A stretch of DNA of 64,000 nt, from NCBI GenBank assembly GCA_947457615.1, contig CANGWK010000001.1:1-64000 (forward strand). The letters run 5' to 3'. Every line of letters starts with the position of its first letter. Within the stretch, counting starts at the first letter, position 1. This stretch comes from Flavobacteriaceae bacterium (lineage in GTDB: Bacteria > Bacteroidota > Bacteroidia > Flavobacteriales > Flavobacteriaceae). The notes under the pieces were generated by a model that worked only from the letters and a program-made list of their open reading frames with translations, was not told the DNA's origin and ran no database searches. The translations under genes and the position numbers were made by a program. Positions 17,343 to 27,131 of the stretch are shown here, piece after piece.

Positions 17343-20276
17343 TTATTGAATAATAACTTTTTTTGTTGCAGTTTTTCCTTCCGAAGTAACATTTAACAAA
17401 TAGATTCCTTTTTCCAATTGACCAATATTAACCTCTTGATAGAAAAAGGAATTTGAATTTTGATAGATAGTATTAAAACATTTTCTTCCTCTTATATCAA
17501 ATAAATCAACTTTAACATCCTCTGAAGTTGATAATTTAACTAATACAATTCCACTTGTTGGATTAGGAGAAATAGTAAACGTTTCAAAAGTATTTTCTGC
17601 ATTTGCTAAAGCAGGAGTTCCAGTTATTACAAAATTATCAATTATTACACCCTCATTGGTAACGCCGGCATCAGAAACGAAATTAAATCTAAAAATAATA
17701 TCCGATTGCGGCATTGTACCGCCAAATCCAAAATCTGACATATCCCAACTATAATTTACTTTGTCAGAATTAACCCCTCCCAACATATTTGGATCTCCGC
17801 CTGCACCAGTCCATTGAGCACCAACACAATTATCGCAGTTGGTACCGTTGGGAATATTAGAACTGTTGTACCAAGTTGTAGTACTTGTAGCATCGCCTAA
17901 TATTGTCCATGTGGTTCCTCCATTAGTTGAGTATTCAACATTAAGGTAATCATAGTCAGGTTCAAAATCAAAAGCCATATCAAATTTGAATTTTGGATTT
18001 TGATATTGTGTTAAATCATAACATTGTGAAACAAGATAAGAAGTCATACCGTCTGGATATAGACCCGAAAGATTTGTTCCATAAACATTAGAACCGCCTG
18101 AAACAGTGCTATCAAGAATCGTTCCTGCAGCTTGACCTCTTTGCCAAAGGATATTAGTATTTGCCTTATCAAAAGAAATTAAATTATCAGAAGTAGATTC
18201 AAACGTATTAATTGAATTGACTATTCCAGCTTCATTTACTAAAATTAAAGCTGTTTTAGTATTATTACTACTATTACCATCACTATTTGTAGTAATAGTA
18301 TAGGTGATGAAATGAGTTCCTCTTGATAAACTTCCTATTGTTATTGGAAAATCTATAGATTGACACGACGAAAGTGATCCCGACCAATTTGAATTTGTAG
18401 GAGAATTTCCATCAATAGTGTATGAAATTGCAACTGAAGAAATAGGATTTGTTCCAGAATTTTCAAAAGTTAAAATTGAATTATGAGATGCACCACAAGC
18501 AACTGAAAGGGGTTGCACAATTTTTTTAAGTGACACATCAGTAGGGTAACCAATGTATTGATTCCCTACATTTACTGCATACCAAGCATTAGTAACGGCA
18601 ATAACTTGGGAACTTGATCCGCAATATAAATTGTTAGCAACTTGAAGAGTAGCATTTCTCATGTCTAAATAAGTGGCGTTAGAAGTTAAATAATCTCTCT
18701 CCGCATAATATACAATTTTAGAAGATTCTGCCATTCCTATTCCTGAAACTGAATAACTACGGGGGATTGGTGCATTATTAGTTCCTGATTTTCCGACTGT
18801 TAGAATATAAAACCAATGATTCAACACTCCACTATTAGTGTGGACTCCACATTGATCATTATTGCCTGATGGAGTGCAAGTTCCTTCATCTCCAGTAGTA
18901 ATCCAATTACTTCCAAGATACGTATCTGGATCTCCATAAGTTAAAGGAGAGTTCATGCTTCTAAAAGGAGAAGCTCCTAAATCTTCTGCTATTTTCCAAA
19001 CCCCGGTTGCAAAAGGCCCGGTTAAAGAACCAGTCCTTCCATAATGTTCAATGCATGCTCCCCATATATCCGAAAGACCTTCGTTGATGGCTCCTGATTG
19101 ATTTTGATAGGCTAAATTTGCAGTTGACGAACATATTCCATGACCAATTTCATGCCCACATACATCAATTGATGTTAAAATAGAAACACTATTATTACCA
19201 TCACCGTAAGACATTACAGATCCATTCCAAAATGCATTAACCAAACTAGTATTTACATTAGAACGATAATGCACATAACTTCTTAACATCGTACCCTTAT
19301 CATCAAAACTGTCTCTGTTAAAAATATTTTTCCAAAAATCATAGGTCATTTCAGCACCCCAATGGGCATCCAAAGCACCAATATCTTTATTAGTATTATT
19401 GAATTCGGCTGTTGTCCAGTTGTTATCTAAGTCTGTGAAATTTGTTGTTGGATAAGACGGTGTCCTTGCACTATTAAAGGTTTGAACTCCACCACCTCTT
19501 GTATCGTCTTTTAAAATATATTTTCCCGAAGACAAGGTTGTTTTGATACTTCTACTGCCGCTATATTTTGTATTATTAGCAGTTCCCGTTACTGAAGCTG
19601 TAACTTCCATTGATTCTTTTAAATCAATTTGCTTCTTAACTATATCATGGGCATGCTTAATTATAGGATTACTATATAATATTGTACCGTTTTGTGCATC
19701 TACATATATTTCATCTCTAGCCAAAGGCTGTGTGGTGTAAACGTCAAATTTGTAAGCTAAATTTATTGCACCAGTAGTAACATTTGGCAAAATTAACAAT
19801 TCACCTGTTGGCTTTTTATAATTCATTGCCAATGCATCTTCTGGTGAATCCCAAAGATATTGAGTGTTGTTTTTTGAATTTAAAATAATATTTAATGCCT
19901 GTTCACCGCTTAAATAAGGAGTAGTATTTATAGTTGAAGCATTGTAAACTTCTCCATTTATCATGTACACTTCATTGTTAATACTGTGGGTAATTATTAC
20001 CCCAAATTCAATTTTTAATCCTTTATAATATTGTTGCAAGTGTTCGTGCTTACGACCAGTTTCATCCGAGTTGGAGTACGTTGAAGCATAATTATTAGAT
20101 TTATCTAATTTGTTTTGCACTTTAAATTTTGCCAATGCATCTGCTTTTGGAAGCGGATTTTCAAATTCAATAATCGTTTGAATTGGTTCATTATCTTTTA
20201 CTGTTTTATTGGATTGACCAATACTAATTTGAAAAGAAAACAAGGATAAACTAAGGTAAAGTATAGCTTTTTTCAT
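17343..20276 (-). CDS. M4-family (thermolysin-like) metallopeptidase with T9SS sorting domain
   Basis: 977 aa extracellular protease. Layout: signal peptide (about 1-20), FTP and PepSY propeptide regions (about 40-220), M4 catalytic domain with HEIGHG zinc motif near residue 376 and NEGLSDIWG (third ligand Glu and catalytic Asp) about 20 residues on, C-terminal M4 domain to about 570, a CARDB-like domain (about 585-685), a MAM/jelly-roll-like domain (about 690-885), and a type A T9SS sorting domain (SPNPTSGIVLVKLS to KVIIQ, about 900-977). So it should be exported by the type IX system and probably processed. Promoter-like TATATTTG lies 22 bp before the ATG. Its own terminator follows. Confidence 0.95.
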   Translation of the reverse strand: MKKAILYLSLSLFSFQISIGQSNKTVKDNEPIQTIIEFENPLPKADALAKFKVQNKLDKSNNYASTYSNSDETGRKHEHLQQYYKGLKIEFGVIITHSINNEVYMINGEVYNASTINTTPYLSGEQALNIILNSKNNTQYLWDSPEDALAMNYKKPTGELLILPNVTTGAINLAYKFDVYTTQPLARDEIYVDAQNGTILYSNPIIKHAHDIVKKQIDLKESMEVTASVTGTANNTKYSGSRSIKTTLSSGKYILKDDTRGGGVQTFNSARTPSYPTTNFTDLDNNWTTAEFNNTNKDIGALDAHWGAEMTYDFWKNIFNRDSFDDKGTMLRSYVHYRSNVNTSLVNAFWNGSVMSYGDGNNSVSILTSIDVCGHEIGHGICSSTANLAYQNQSGAINEGLSDIWGACIEHYGRTGSLTGPFATGVWKIAEDLGASPFRSMNSPLTYGDPDTYLGSNWITTGDEGTCTPSGNNDQCGVHTNSGVLNHWFYILTVGKSGTNNAPIPRSYSVSGIGMAESSKIVYYAERDYLTSNATYLDMRNATLQVANNLYCGSSSQVIAVTNAWYAVNVGNQYIGYPTDVSLKKIVQPLSVACGASHNSILTFENSGTNPISSVAISYTIDGNSPTNSNWSGSLSSCQSIDFPITIGSLSRGTHFITYTITTNSDGNSSNNTKTALILVNEAGIVNSINTFESTSDNLISFDKANTNILWQRGQAAGTILDSTVSGGSNVYGTNLSGLYPDGMTSYLVSQCYDLTQYQNPKFKFDMAFDFEPDYDYLNVEYSTNGGTTWTILGDATSTTTWYNSSNIPNGTNCDNCVGAQWTGAGGDPNMLGGVNSDKVNYSWDMSDFGFGGTMPQSDIIFRFNFVSDAGVTNEGVIIDNFVITGTPALANAENTFETFTISPNPTSGIVLVKLSTSEDVKVDLFDIRGRKCFNTIYQNSNSFFYQEVNIGQLEKGIYLLNVTSEGKTATKKVIIQ

Positions 20277-20297
20277 TGAAAATAAAATTTAGTGCTT

Positions 20298-20305
20298 CAA
20301 ATATA
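20298..20305 (-). promoter_or_regulatory. -7 promoter element of the M4 peptidase gene
   Basis: TATATTTG on the minus strand, about 21 bp before the ATG. Confidence 0.55.
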
Positions 20306-20359
20306 ACACTAAATAAACAATTGAATCATCAGAATTCTAATCTTAAGATAATTTAAGAA

Positions 20360-21664
20360 TTAATTAATAATTGTTCTACTTATCAAAAACTGTTTAAGTT
20401 GGTTGTAGTTTTTAATTTTTACTTTAATTTTATCTTTTCCTAATACACTTTCAATTTGTTTAGGAATTTCTAATGTAATATTTAAAACGGGTTCTACAAC
20501 ATCCAAGAACTTTATTGGATGTGCTGTTTCAAGAAATACTCCAATGCTATTAGGATGGTTTTTTAGTTCTTTTTTCAATCCTAAATAGCCAACTGCTCCG
20601 TGGGATTCTGCAACATATCCAGTATTCGAATATATTTTTTGCATTTCGATTTTTGTTTCTTCATCAGTAAAAGAATAGGATGAAAAATCTTTAATAAATT
20701 CATTTAAATCATTGTTGTACATTTCTTGAATACGAATAAAATTACTCGGATTGCCAACATCCATAGCGTTCGAAATAGTTGCTTCAGATGGTTTAGCATT
20801 ATAAATTCCGTTTTCTAAAAACTTAGGAACCGTATCGTTTATATTAGTTGACGCTACAAAATGGGTAATTGGCAACCCCATTTTTTTTGCTAAAATTCCA
20901 GCACAGATATTACCAAAATTGCCACTTGGGCAGGAAACAATTAATGGTTTATTATGTTTTTTTAATTCTTTGTAAGAAAAGAAAAAGTAAAACATTTGAG
21001 GCAACCAACGGGCAATATTAATAGAATTTGCAGAAGTAAGATTTTTGTGTTTTAAATCCGAATCTAAAAATGCTTGCTTCACCATATCTTGGCAATCATC
21101 AAAAAAACCATCTACCTCTAAAGCGGTTATATTTTGTCCTAAAGTGGTTAACTGTCTTTCCTGAATGTCACTTACTTTTCCAGATGGGTAAAGAATTACT
21201 ACTTCTACACCTCTTACACCAAGAAAACCGCTTGCAACAGCACCACCAGTATCGCCAGATGTAGCTACAAGAACTGTGTTTTTTAGGTCTTTTCCTTTGT
21301 TAAAATAAGCCAAACACCGTGACATAAATCTGGCTCCAACGTCTTTAAACGCCATTGTTGGTCCGTGGTACAATTCTAAAGAATAGACATTTTCTTCCAC
21401 AGAAACACACGGAAAATCAAAGCATAGGGTTTCGGCAACAATTTGTTTAAGTTCTAATTCTGGAATTTCATTACCTACAAATTGTTTAATGACTTCAAAG
21501 GCAATTTCTTCGTTTGATAAACTCTCAATAGTATCAAAAAAGGATTGTGATAGTGGGGTTATTTTTTCCGGAAAATATAAGCCTCTGTCGGGTGCTAGTC
21601 CCTGAATTACTGCTTCCTGAAAAGATACCTTTACATTTTTGTTATTTAAACTATAGTAGTTCAT
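20360..21664 (-). CDS. thrC: Threonine synthase
   Basis: PLP enzyme that turns O-phosphohomoserine into threonine, the last step of the pathway. 434 aa. The PLP-lysine motif PTMAFKDVGARFM, the phosphate-binding SGDTGGAVASGF and CPSGNFGNICAG segments are present, in line with the long (E. coli/yeast type) threonine synthases. Third gene of the thrA-thrB-thrC operon, with 67 bp separating it from thrB. Expression is probably coupled to the leader described upstream of thrA. Confidence 0.96.
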   Translation of the reverse strand: MNYYSLNNKNVKVSFQEAVIQGLAPDRGLYFPEKITPLSQSFFDTIESLSNEEIAFEVIKQFVGNEIPELELKQIVAETLCFDFPCVSVEENVYSLELYHGPTMAFKDVGARFMSRCLAYFNKGKDLKNTVLVATSGDTGGAVASGFLGVRGVEVVILYPSGKVSDIQERQLTTLGQNITALEVDGFFDDCQDMVKQAFLDSDLKHKNLTSANSINIARWLPQMFYFFFSYKELKKHNKPLIVSCPSGNFGNICAGILAKKMGLPITHFVASTNINDTVPKFLENGIYNAKPSEATISNAMDVGNPSNFIRIQEMYNNDLNEFIKDFSSYSFTDEETKIEMQKIYSNTGYVAESHGAVGYLGLKKELKNHPNSIGVFLETAHPIKFLDVVEPVLNITLEIPKQIESVLGKDKIKVKIKNYNQLKQFLISRTIIN

Positions 21665-21731
21665 TTGATTTAGATTTTAGCTTCATGGTTTTAAGTTCAT
21701 GGTTTATAATATTACTTAAAACCTAGAATCT

Positions 21732-22652
21732 TTAAATTATTGAAACTCCAATTGGATTTATTTTTGAAATATGAATATCAGAGGGAATTCCTGTATTTAG
21801 ATATTCTTCGGTCATAGCAATAGCAACCTTTTCGGCTACAGCCAAACCTTTGCACAAAGCAAAAATTGATGGTCCTGCGCCAGAAATTCCTGCTCCTAAA
21901 GCGCCATGATGCATTGCTGTGAATTTTACTTGATCAAAATTAGGTATTAAATGTTTTCTTAGTGGTTCTACTATAACATCTTGTAAGGAACGTCCTATTA
22001 ATTCGTAATCTTTAGTGTATAATCCTGCAATTAATCCGCCTACATTTCCCCATTGTGTTATAGCAGATTTTAAAGAAATCATGGGTTGTAAAACTGCTCG
22101 TGAATCGGATGTTTTTACTTCAATTTGAGGATGCAAAACAACCGCAAAAAGTTCTTCGGGACTATCAATCCTAATAATGTCTAATGGATTATAACCTCTA
22201 ACTAATGTGAAGCCACCCAATAGGCAAGGAGCAACATTATCAGCATGTTCACTTCCGCTTGCAACTACTTCGCCTATCATGGCAAATTCAACTAATTCTT
22301 TTCTTGTAAAAGGTTTTCCTAGTAATTCATTTATTCCAAAAACTGCTCCTGCGGCGCTAGCAGATGAGCTACCAATGCCACTTCCAGCTTTAATTTTTTT
22401 ATGAATTTCAATTTCAAATCCATATTCCGAATCGATTTTATTTATTAATGCTAATGCCGCAACTCCTGCCACATTTTTTTCGGCTTCCAAAGGTAAATCG
22501 GCTCCAGTTATTTTGGTAATTCGGATGTCTTTTTCCTTTACTTTTCGGATAATCATTTCATCACCAATGGTTTCTAGACATAAGCCTAAAACGTCAAATC
22601 CACAGGATAGATTAGCTATAGTTGCGGGACAGAATATTTTAATATCAGTCAT
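21732..22652 (-). CDS. thrB: Homoserine kinase
   Basis: GHMP-family kinase that phosphorylates homoserine. 306 aa. The GHMP ATP-binding motif KIKAGSGIGSSSASAAGA is clear, and the N-terminal segment FCPATIANLSCGFDVLGL is the usual homoserine-kinase start. The C-terminal GALGAGISGAGPSIFAL fits GHMP motif 3. It lies between thrA (92 bp upstream) and thrC. The gap before it holds short imperfect repeats of the AGTCATAA kind. Confidence 0.96.
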   Translation of the reverse strand: MTDIKIFCPATIANLSCGFDVLGLCLETIGDEMIIRKVKEKDIRITKITGADLPLEAEKNVAGVAALALINKIDSEYGFEIEIHKKIKAGSGIGSSSASAAGAVFGINELLGKPFTRKELVEFAMIGEVVASGSEHADNVAPCLLGGFTLVRGYNPLDIIRIDSPEELFAVVLHPQIEVKTSDSRAVLQPMISLKSAITQWGNVGGLIAGLYTKDYELIGRSLQDVIVEPLRKHLIPNFDQVKFTAMHHGALGAGISGAGPSIFALCKGLAVAEKVAIAMTEEYLNTGIPSDIHISKINPIGVSII

Positions 22653-22744
22653 AAAGTCATAAAGTTTTTAAAGTCATAATGTCAAGTTGTTCATAAAAAT
22701 AAATCCTTTTTTTGGACTTAATGCTATTTGACTTTTGGACTAAA

Positions 22745-25192
22745 TTACACATTTCCAATTCGAATTACATCGGCAAAAATACCTGATGCGGTAACCGCTG
22801 CGCCAGCACCGGCACCTTTAATTAATAGAGGTTGATCTACATATCTATCAGTATAAAACTGAACGATATTGTCTTTTCCTTCCAAATTATAAAAAGGGCT
22901 GTCGCTAGGAATAAATTGTAAACCAACACTTGCTTTTCCGTTTTCGAACGAAGCCACAAATTTTAATCGAGACTCTTTAGATTTAGCTTCTGCTAAAAGG
23001 TTCTCAAAATGCCCGGAATGTTTTGTTAAGGATTTAAAGAAAGTATCATTAGTAGTAGTTTCTATACATTCTATAGGAAGAAACGAATTGTTTGTAATAT
23101 CTTCCATTTCCATTGGATATCCACTTTCTCGAATCAAAATTAGAATTTTTCTAGCAACATCTACACCACTTAAATCTATTTTTGGATCAGGTTCAGTAAA
23201 TCCTTGTACACCTGCTTCTTTTACAACGTCGTGAAAGTTATAAGTTTCGCTAAAATTATTGAAAATAAAGTTTAAACTTCCCGATAATACTGCATTAATT
23301 CTATTTACTTTATCTCCTGATGCAATTAAGTGTTTTAACGTATCAATGATTGGTAAACCTGCACCAACATTAGTTTCAAATAAGAAAGGTGCATTGTACT
23401 TTCGAGACAACGATTTTAGATATTTGTAATTGTCATATTGAGACGAACACGCTATTTTATTACACGTTACGACTGCAATATTTTGTTTTAAAAACTGGTC
23501 GTAAATAGAGGCAATATCTTCATTTGCAGTGATATCCACAAAAATACTATTTCGTAAATTCAGTTCTTTTGCTTTAGCTATAAATTGATTTACATTGGCA
23601 GTTCCACCATTTTCTAATAACGGTTTCCAATCTTTTAGTTGTATTCCTTCTTCGTTAAAAAACATTTTTCTAGAATTGGAAATAGCAACTACACGAAGGT
23701 TTATTTTTAAATTTTCCTTTAAGAATTTCTTTTGTTGGTGAATTTGATCGATGAATTTTTCACCTACATTTCCAACCCCCATAACAAATAAATTCAACTG
23801 TTTAGTATTGTCTTCAAAGAAACGTTCGTGCAAAGTATTTAATGCTTTCTTGACGTCTTTTTCGTTAATAACTACTGATATATTTCTTTCGGATGCACCT
23901 TGTGCAATAGCACGAATATTAACATTGTTTTTCCCTAAAGTACTGAACATTTTACCGCTCAATCCTTGGTGGTTTTTCATGCTTTCACCAACCAAAGCAA
24001 CAATGCACAATTCGTTTTCAACAATGCAAGGATCGATTTTATTTTGAGCAATTTCTAGTTCAAAGATGGAGTCAATTGCAGTTTTGGCTTTGTGGGCATC
24101 CTGATTTTGAATTCCAATACAAATAGAATGCTCGGAAGAGGCTTGAGTGATAAAAATTACATTGATATTTTCTCTCGAAAGCACTTCAAATAGTCTTTTG
24201 GATGAACCGGCAATACCAATCATTCCAGATCCTTCCAAAGTTAGAAGTGCAATAGTATCAATATGTGAAATCCCCTTTATTGGATTTGCATTAGCATCAG
24301 GACTATTAGAAATTAAAGTTCCGTAAGCATCTGGATCAAAAGTGTTTTTAATCCAAATAGGAATTGCAGCATTCAAAACAGGTTGAATAGTTGGAGGATA
24401 CAAAACTTTGGCGCCAAAATGAGACAATTCCATTGCTTCTTGATAGGAAATAGACTCAATTGGTTGCGCTTGTTTAACAATTTTGGGGTTAGCAGTAAAC
24501 ATACCGTTCACATCTGTCCAAATTTCTAAAGATACTGCTTTCAATCCATTAGCAAGAATGGCCGCTGAATAATCGGATCCACCGCGCCCTAAAGTAGTGG
24601 TGTTTCCATCTTCAGATGAAGCAATAAATCCAGGCAAAACGACGACTTGAGAAGTATTGGAACTGAAATAATTTGAAATCAATGTATTAGAAACTGAAAA
24701 ATCAACGACAGCTTTACCAAAATTAGAATTGGTAATAATCAATTCTCTGCTATCCTTAAAAGTACTATTTGGGAGACTTTGTTGCAAAGCAGTTGCAATA
24801 ATTTGAGAAGATAATAATTCTCCAAAACCAGCAATAGCATCAGCTGTTCTAGGTGACAATTCCCCTAAAAGAAAACAACCATCTAATAATGTTTGCAATT
24901 GATTAATTTGACTATTAATTTTTATTAAAAGTGTATTTTGATTCGATGTTTCAACTAATTCGGTAATCGTAACAAAGTGTTTTTGCTTTATCTCATCTAA
25001 AACAACTTTATAAACTTCGTCTTTATTTGCAGCTTTTTCAGATGCATTAAGAAGCATGTCGGTAACGCCGCTTAGCGCAGAAACTACTACTGCAAGTTTA
25101 TTTTCTTTAGCTTTTTGGTTAACGATTTGGATAACCTTTTGGATATTTTGGGCATTGGCAACAGAAGTTCCACCAAATTTTAATACTATCAT
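22745..25192 (-). CDS. thrA: Bifunctional aspartokinase/homoserine dehydrogenase
   Basis: Catalyses the first and third steps from aspartate to homoserine. 815 aa. N-terminal aspartokinase (about 1-290, KFGGTSVANAQNIQ, then TTLGRGGSDYSAAI), two ACT-type regulatory domains (about 310-460, with SGMIGIAGSSKRLFEVL and VGESMKNHQGLSGKMF), and C-terminal homoserine dehydrogenase with NAD(P) motif GVGNVGEKF near 470 and the catalytic region TEPDPKIDLSGVDVARK. The ACT domains point to feedback control, most likely by threonine. First gene of the thr operon; a Thr-rich leader ORF and possible attenuator precede it. Confidence 0.97.
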   Translation of the reverse strand: MIVLKFGGTSVANAQNIQKVIQIVNQKAKENKLAVVVSALSGVTDMLLNASEKAANKDEVYKVVLDEIKQKHFVTITELVETSNQNTLLIKINSQINQLQTLLDGCFLLGELSPRTADAIAGFGELLSSQIIATALQQSLPNSTFKDSRELIITNSNFGKAVVDFSVSNTLISNYFSSNTSQVVVLPGFIASSEDGNTTTLGRGGSDYSAAILANGLKAVSLEIWTDVNGMFTANPKIVKQAQPIESISYQEAMELSHFGAKVLYPPTIQPVLNAAIPIWIKNTFDPDAYGTLISNSPDANANPIKGISHIDTIALLTLEGSGMIGIAGSSKRLFEVLSRENINVIFITQASSEHSICIGIQNQDAHKAKTAIDSIFELEIAQNKIDPCIVENELCIVALVGESMKNHQGLSGKMFSTLGKNNVNIRAIAQGASERNISVVINEKDVKKALNTLHERFFEDNTKQLNLFVMGVGNVGEKFIDQIHQQKKFLKENLKINLRVVAISNSRKMFFNEEGIQLKDWKPLLENGGTANVNQFIAKAKELNLRNSIFVDITANEDIASIYDQFLKQNIAVVTCNKIACSSQYDNYKYLKSLSRKYNAPFLFETNVGAGLPIIDTLKHLIASGDKVNRINAVLSGSLNFIFNNFSETYNFHDVVKEAGVQGFTEPDPKIDLSGVDVARKILILIRESGYPMEMEDITNNSFLPIECIETTTNDTFFKSLTKHSGHFENLLAEAKSKESRLKFVASFENGKASVGLQFIPSDSPFYNLEGKDNIVQFYTDRYVDQPLLIKGAGAGAAVTASGIFADVIRIGNV

Positions 25193-25270
25193 TATTATTT
25201 TTTTATTTTGAAATTACATATAAAATTAAATTCTTTCATTTGAAAGGCCTAGAATGGATTATATGTGAAA

Positions 25271-25378
25271 TTATACCCCTAACGGGGTTGTAGTTGTTGT
25301 AGTGTATGTGCTAACAAAAATAGCAACCCTTGACGAGGTTGTTAAGTAGGAGGAATTTATGATTTTGTTGTTCAACAT
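25271..25378 (-). CDS. thrL-like: Putative threonine-operon leader peptide, 35 aa
   Basis: Too short for the ORF track. Minus-strand ATG 25378 to TAA 25271 reads MLNNKIINSSYLTTSSRVAI and then FVSTYTTTTTTPLGV. Seven Thr codons fall within eight codons (25286-25309), a density not expected by chance and the hallmark of thr leader peptides such as E. coli ThrL. The ORF lies 78 bp before thrA, which begins threonine synthesis, and a TAATTTTG promoter element ends 6 bp before its ATG. The role inferred is translation-dependent attenuation: low charged tRNA-Thr stalls the ribosome in the run. Not tested; no database comparison was possible. Confidence 0.7.
   Translation of the reverse strand: MLNNKIINSSYLTTSSRVAIFVSTYTTTTTTPLGV
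25275..25341 (-). promoter_or_regulatory. Candidate thr attenuator: mutually exclusive RNA pairings
   Basis: In minus-strand RNA order: CAACC (25337-25341) can pair with GGGTTG (25324-25329); the same GGGTTG can instead pair with CAACCC (25285-25290); and ACCCC (25284-25288) pairs with GGGGT (25275-25279) around GTTA. This 1:2, 2:3, 3:4 arrangement is like a classic attenuator, with the Thr codons ending in segment 3. Weak points: stems of 5-6 bp and only a poor U tract (ATAATTT) after segment 4, which lies inside the leader ORF. Confidence 0.45.
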
Positions 25379-25384
25379 ACATTT

Positions 25385-25392
25385 CAAAATTA
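25385..25392 (-). promoter_or_regulatory. -7 promoter element of the thr operon leader
   Basis: TAATTTTG on the minus strand. It ends six bases before the leader ATG, so the transcript would begin close to the start codon (near-leaderless). No convincing -33 TTG is seen. Confidence 0.5.
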
Positions 25393-25558
25393 CTCTTTTT
25401 TGTTAATAATAAAAGTAGGAATTGTGTTTTTATGAATATAATAATTTTATCAGCAAATGACACTATTTTTATATTTTTTAAATGAATTAAAGTCTGTTTT
25501 TTATTAATTTACTAATAAAATAGTAGCTGAAATAGTTGGATTTTAATAATTGTTTGCT

Positions 25559-25566
25559 GAATTTTG
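25559..25566 (+). promoter_or_regulatory. Weak -7 match before hutH
   Basis: GAATTTTG, one mismatch from TAnnTTTG. It includes the TTG that the ORF track uses as the hutH start, which argues for ATG 25588 instead. Confidence 0.3.
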
Positions 25567-25587
25567 AACTCAAATTTCAAACATAAA

Positions 25588-27096
25588 ATGCAAAATTCAC
25601 ATTATATTAGTTCAGAAGTACTTCAATTAGAGACTTTACAAGAAATAATTTCACAAAATAAGCAAATTACTCTTTCGGAAGAAGCAAAAACTGCTATTCA
25701 AAAATGTAGAGAATATTTGGATGCCAAAATGGAATCTCAGAATGCTCCAATCTACGGAATAAACACAGGTTTTGGATCGTTGTGTAATGTAATAATATCT
25801 AATGAAAACTTATCGCAGCTTCAAGAAAACCTTGTAAAATCTCATGCTTGTGGAACGGGAGAGGAAGTCCCTCGTGAGATTGTTAAGATTATGTTGCTGC
25901 TAAAAATTCAATCTTTGAGTTACGGTCATTCTGGAGTTCAATTGCTTACAGTACAAAGATTAATAGATTTTTATAATAATGATATTTTACCCGTCATCTT
26001 CAACCAAGGATCACTTGGTGCTAGCGGAGATTTGGCTCCTTTAGCACATCTTTCTCTGCCTTTAATAGGAGAGGGAGAAGTTTATTTTGAAGGAAAAAAA
26101 ATACATTCTTCAATTGTATTACAAAAATTTAACTGGCAACCTATTGTTTTACAATCTAAAGAAGGTTTGGCATTGTTGAATGGAACCCAATTTATGAGTT
26201 CTTATGGAATTTATATTTTGCTTAAAGCAATGAAATTTTCCTATTTTTCCGATGTTATTTCAGCAATTTCTTTAGAAGGTTTTGATGGAAGAATTGAGCC
26301 TTTTAATGAGTTAATTCATTACATCCGACCACATAAAGGACAGATTGTAACTGCAAAAAGAATAACTGATTTACTTGAAGATAGTGAGATTATTTATCAA
26401 GAAAAAACACAAGTTCAGGATCCATATTCATTTAGATGTATTCCTCAGGTGCATGGCGCTTCCAAAGATACTATTGATTACGTAAAAAAAGTTTTTAAGA
26501 CCGAAATTAATTCAGTTACCGATAATCCAAATATATTTATTGGAGAAGATATTATAATTTCTGGAGGTAATTTTCATGGACAACCACTAGCATTGGCGTT
26601 AGATTTTCTTGCAATTGCATTGTCTGAATTAGGAAGCATATCTGAAAGAAGAACCTACCAATTAATTTCTGGACTACGCGGTTTACCTGCATTTTTAGTT
26701 AGCAACGCTGGATTAAATTCAGGATTCATGATTCCGCAATACACTGCAGCTAGTATTGCAAGCCAAAACAAACAATTGGCAACTCCAGCAAGTGTAGACA
26801 GCATAGTTTCTAGTAACGGACAAGAAGATCATGTGTCAATGGGAGCAAATGCTGCTACAAAATGTTTACGTATTATGGAAAATTTAGAGCGCATTTTAGC
26901 CATCGAGTTAATGAATGCATCGCAAGCAATTGAATTTAGACGACCATTAAAATCAAGTGATTTTATTGAAATGTTTTTGAAATCCTACAGAGAGGAAGTT
27001 CCTTTTGTTAAAGAAGATAGAATATTACATTATGATATCCAAAAGTCTATAGCGTTTTTAAATAGTTTTATGATTGATGATGAGATTGATAATTGA
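25588..27096 (+). CDS. hutH: Histidine ammonia-lyase (aromatic amino acid lyase family)
   Basis: Removes ammonia from histidine to give urocanate, using the self-formed MIO group. About 502 aa. The MIO tripeptide Ala-Ser-Gly lies in GSLGASGDLAPLAH. Selectivity region KSHACGTG carries the Ser-His pair typical of histidine lyases (tyrosine and phenylalanine lyases usually have His-Leu or Phe-Leu). QEDHVSMG holds the catalytic Glu, and VQDPYSFRCIPQVHGA matches the HutH signature. Start taken at ATG 25588 rather than TTG 25564. No hutU, hutI or hutG is near, so histidine use would need genes elsewhere. Convergent with the secreted-protein operon. Confidence 0.9.
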   Translation: MQNSHYISSEVLQLETLQEIISQNKQITLSEEAKTAIQKCREYLDAKMESQNAPIYGINTGFGSLCNVIISNENLSQLQENLVKSHACGTGEEVPREIVKIMLLLKIQSLSYGHSGVQLLTVQRLIDFYNNDILPVIFNQGSLGASGDLAPLAHLSLPLIGEGEVYFEGKKIHSSIVLQKFNWQPIVLQSKEGLALLNGTQFMSSYGIYILLKAMKFSYFSDVISAISLEGFDGRIEPFNELIHYIRPHKGQIVTAKRITDLLEDSEIIYQEKTQVQDPYSFRCIPQVHGASKDTIDYVKKVFKTEINSVTDNPNIFIGEDIIISGGNFHGQPLALALDFLAIALSELGSISERRTYQLISGLRGLPAFLVSNAGLNSGFMIPQYTAASIASQNKQLATPASVDSIVSSNGQEDHVSMGANAATKCLRIMENLERILAIELMNASQAIEFRRPLKSSDFIEMFLKSYREEVPFVKEDRILHYDIQKSIAFLNSFMIDDEIDN

Positions 27097-27131
27097 TGTT
27101 TTTAATCCTGAAATGTAATTCCTATTTCAAG

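Larger units (their letters stand above)
25193..25587. other. Intergenic region between thrA and hutH: thr leader, its promoter, hutH promoter
   Basis: 395 bp without a gene in the ORF track. On the minus strand it carries a -7 element, a 35-codon Thr-rich leader ORF and short complementary segments (separate entries); between the leader and thrA is about 78 nt of leader RNA with a small CTTTC/GAAAG hairpin and T-rich sequence. On the plus strand it carries only a weak -7 match for hutH. The remainder is plain AT-rich DNA. Confidence 0.6.
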
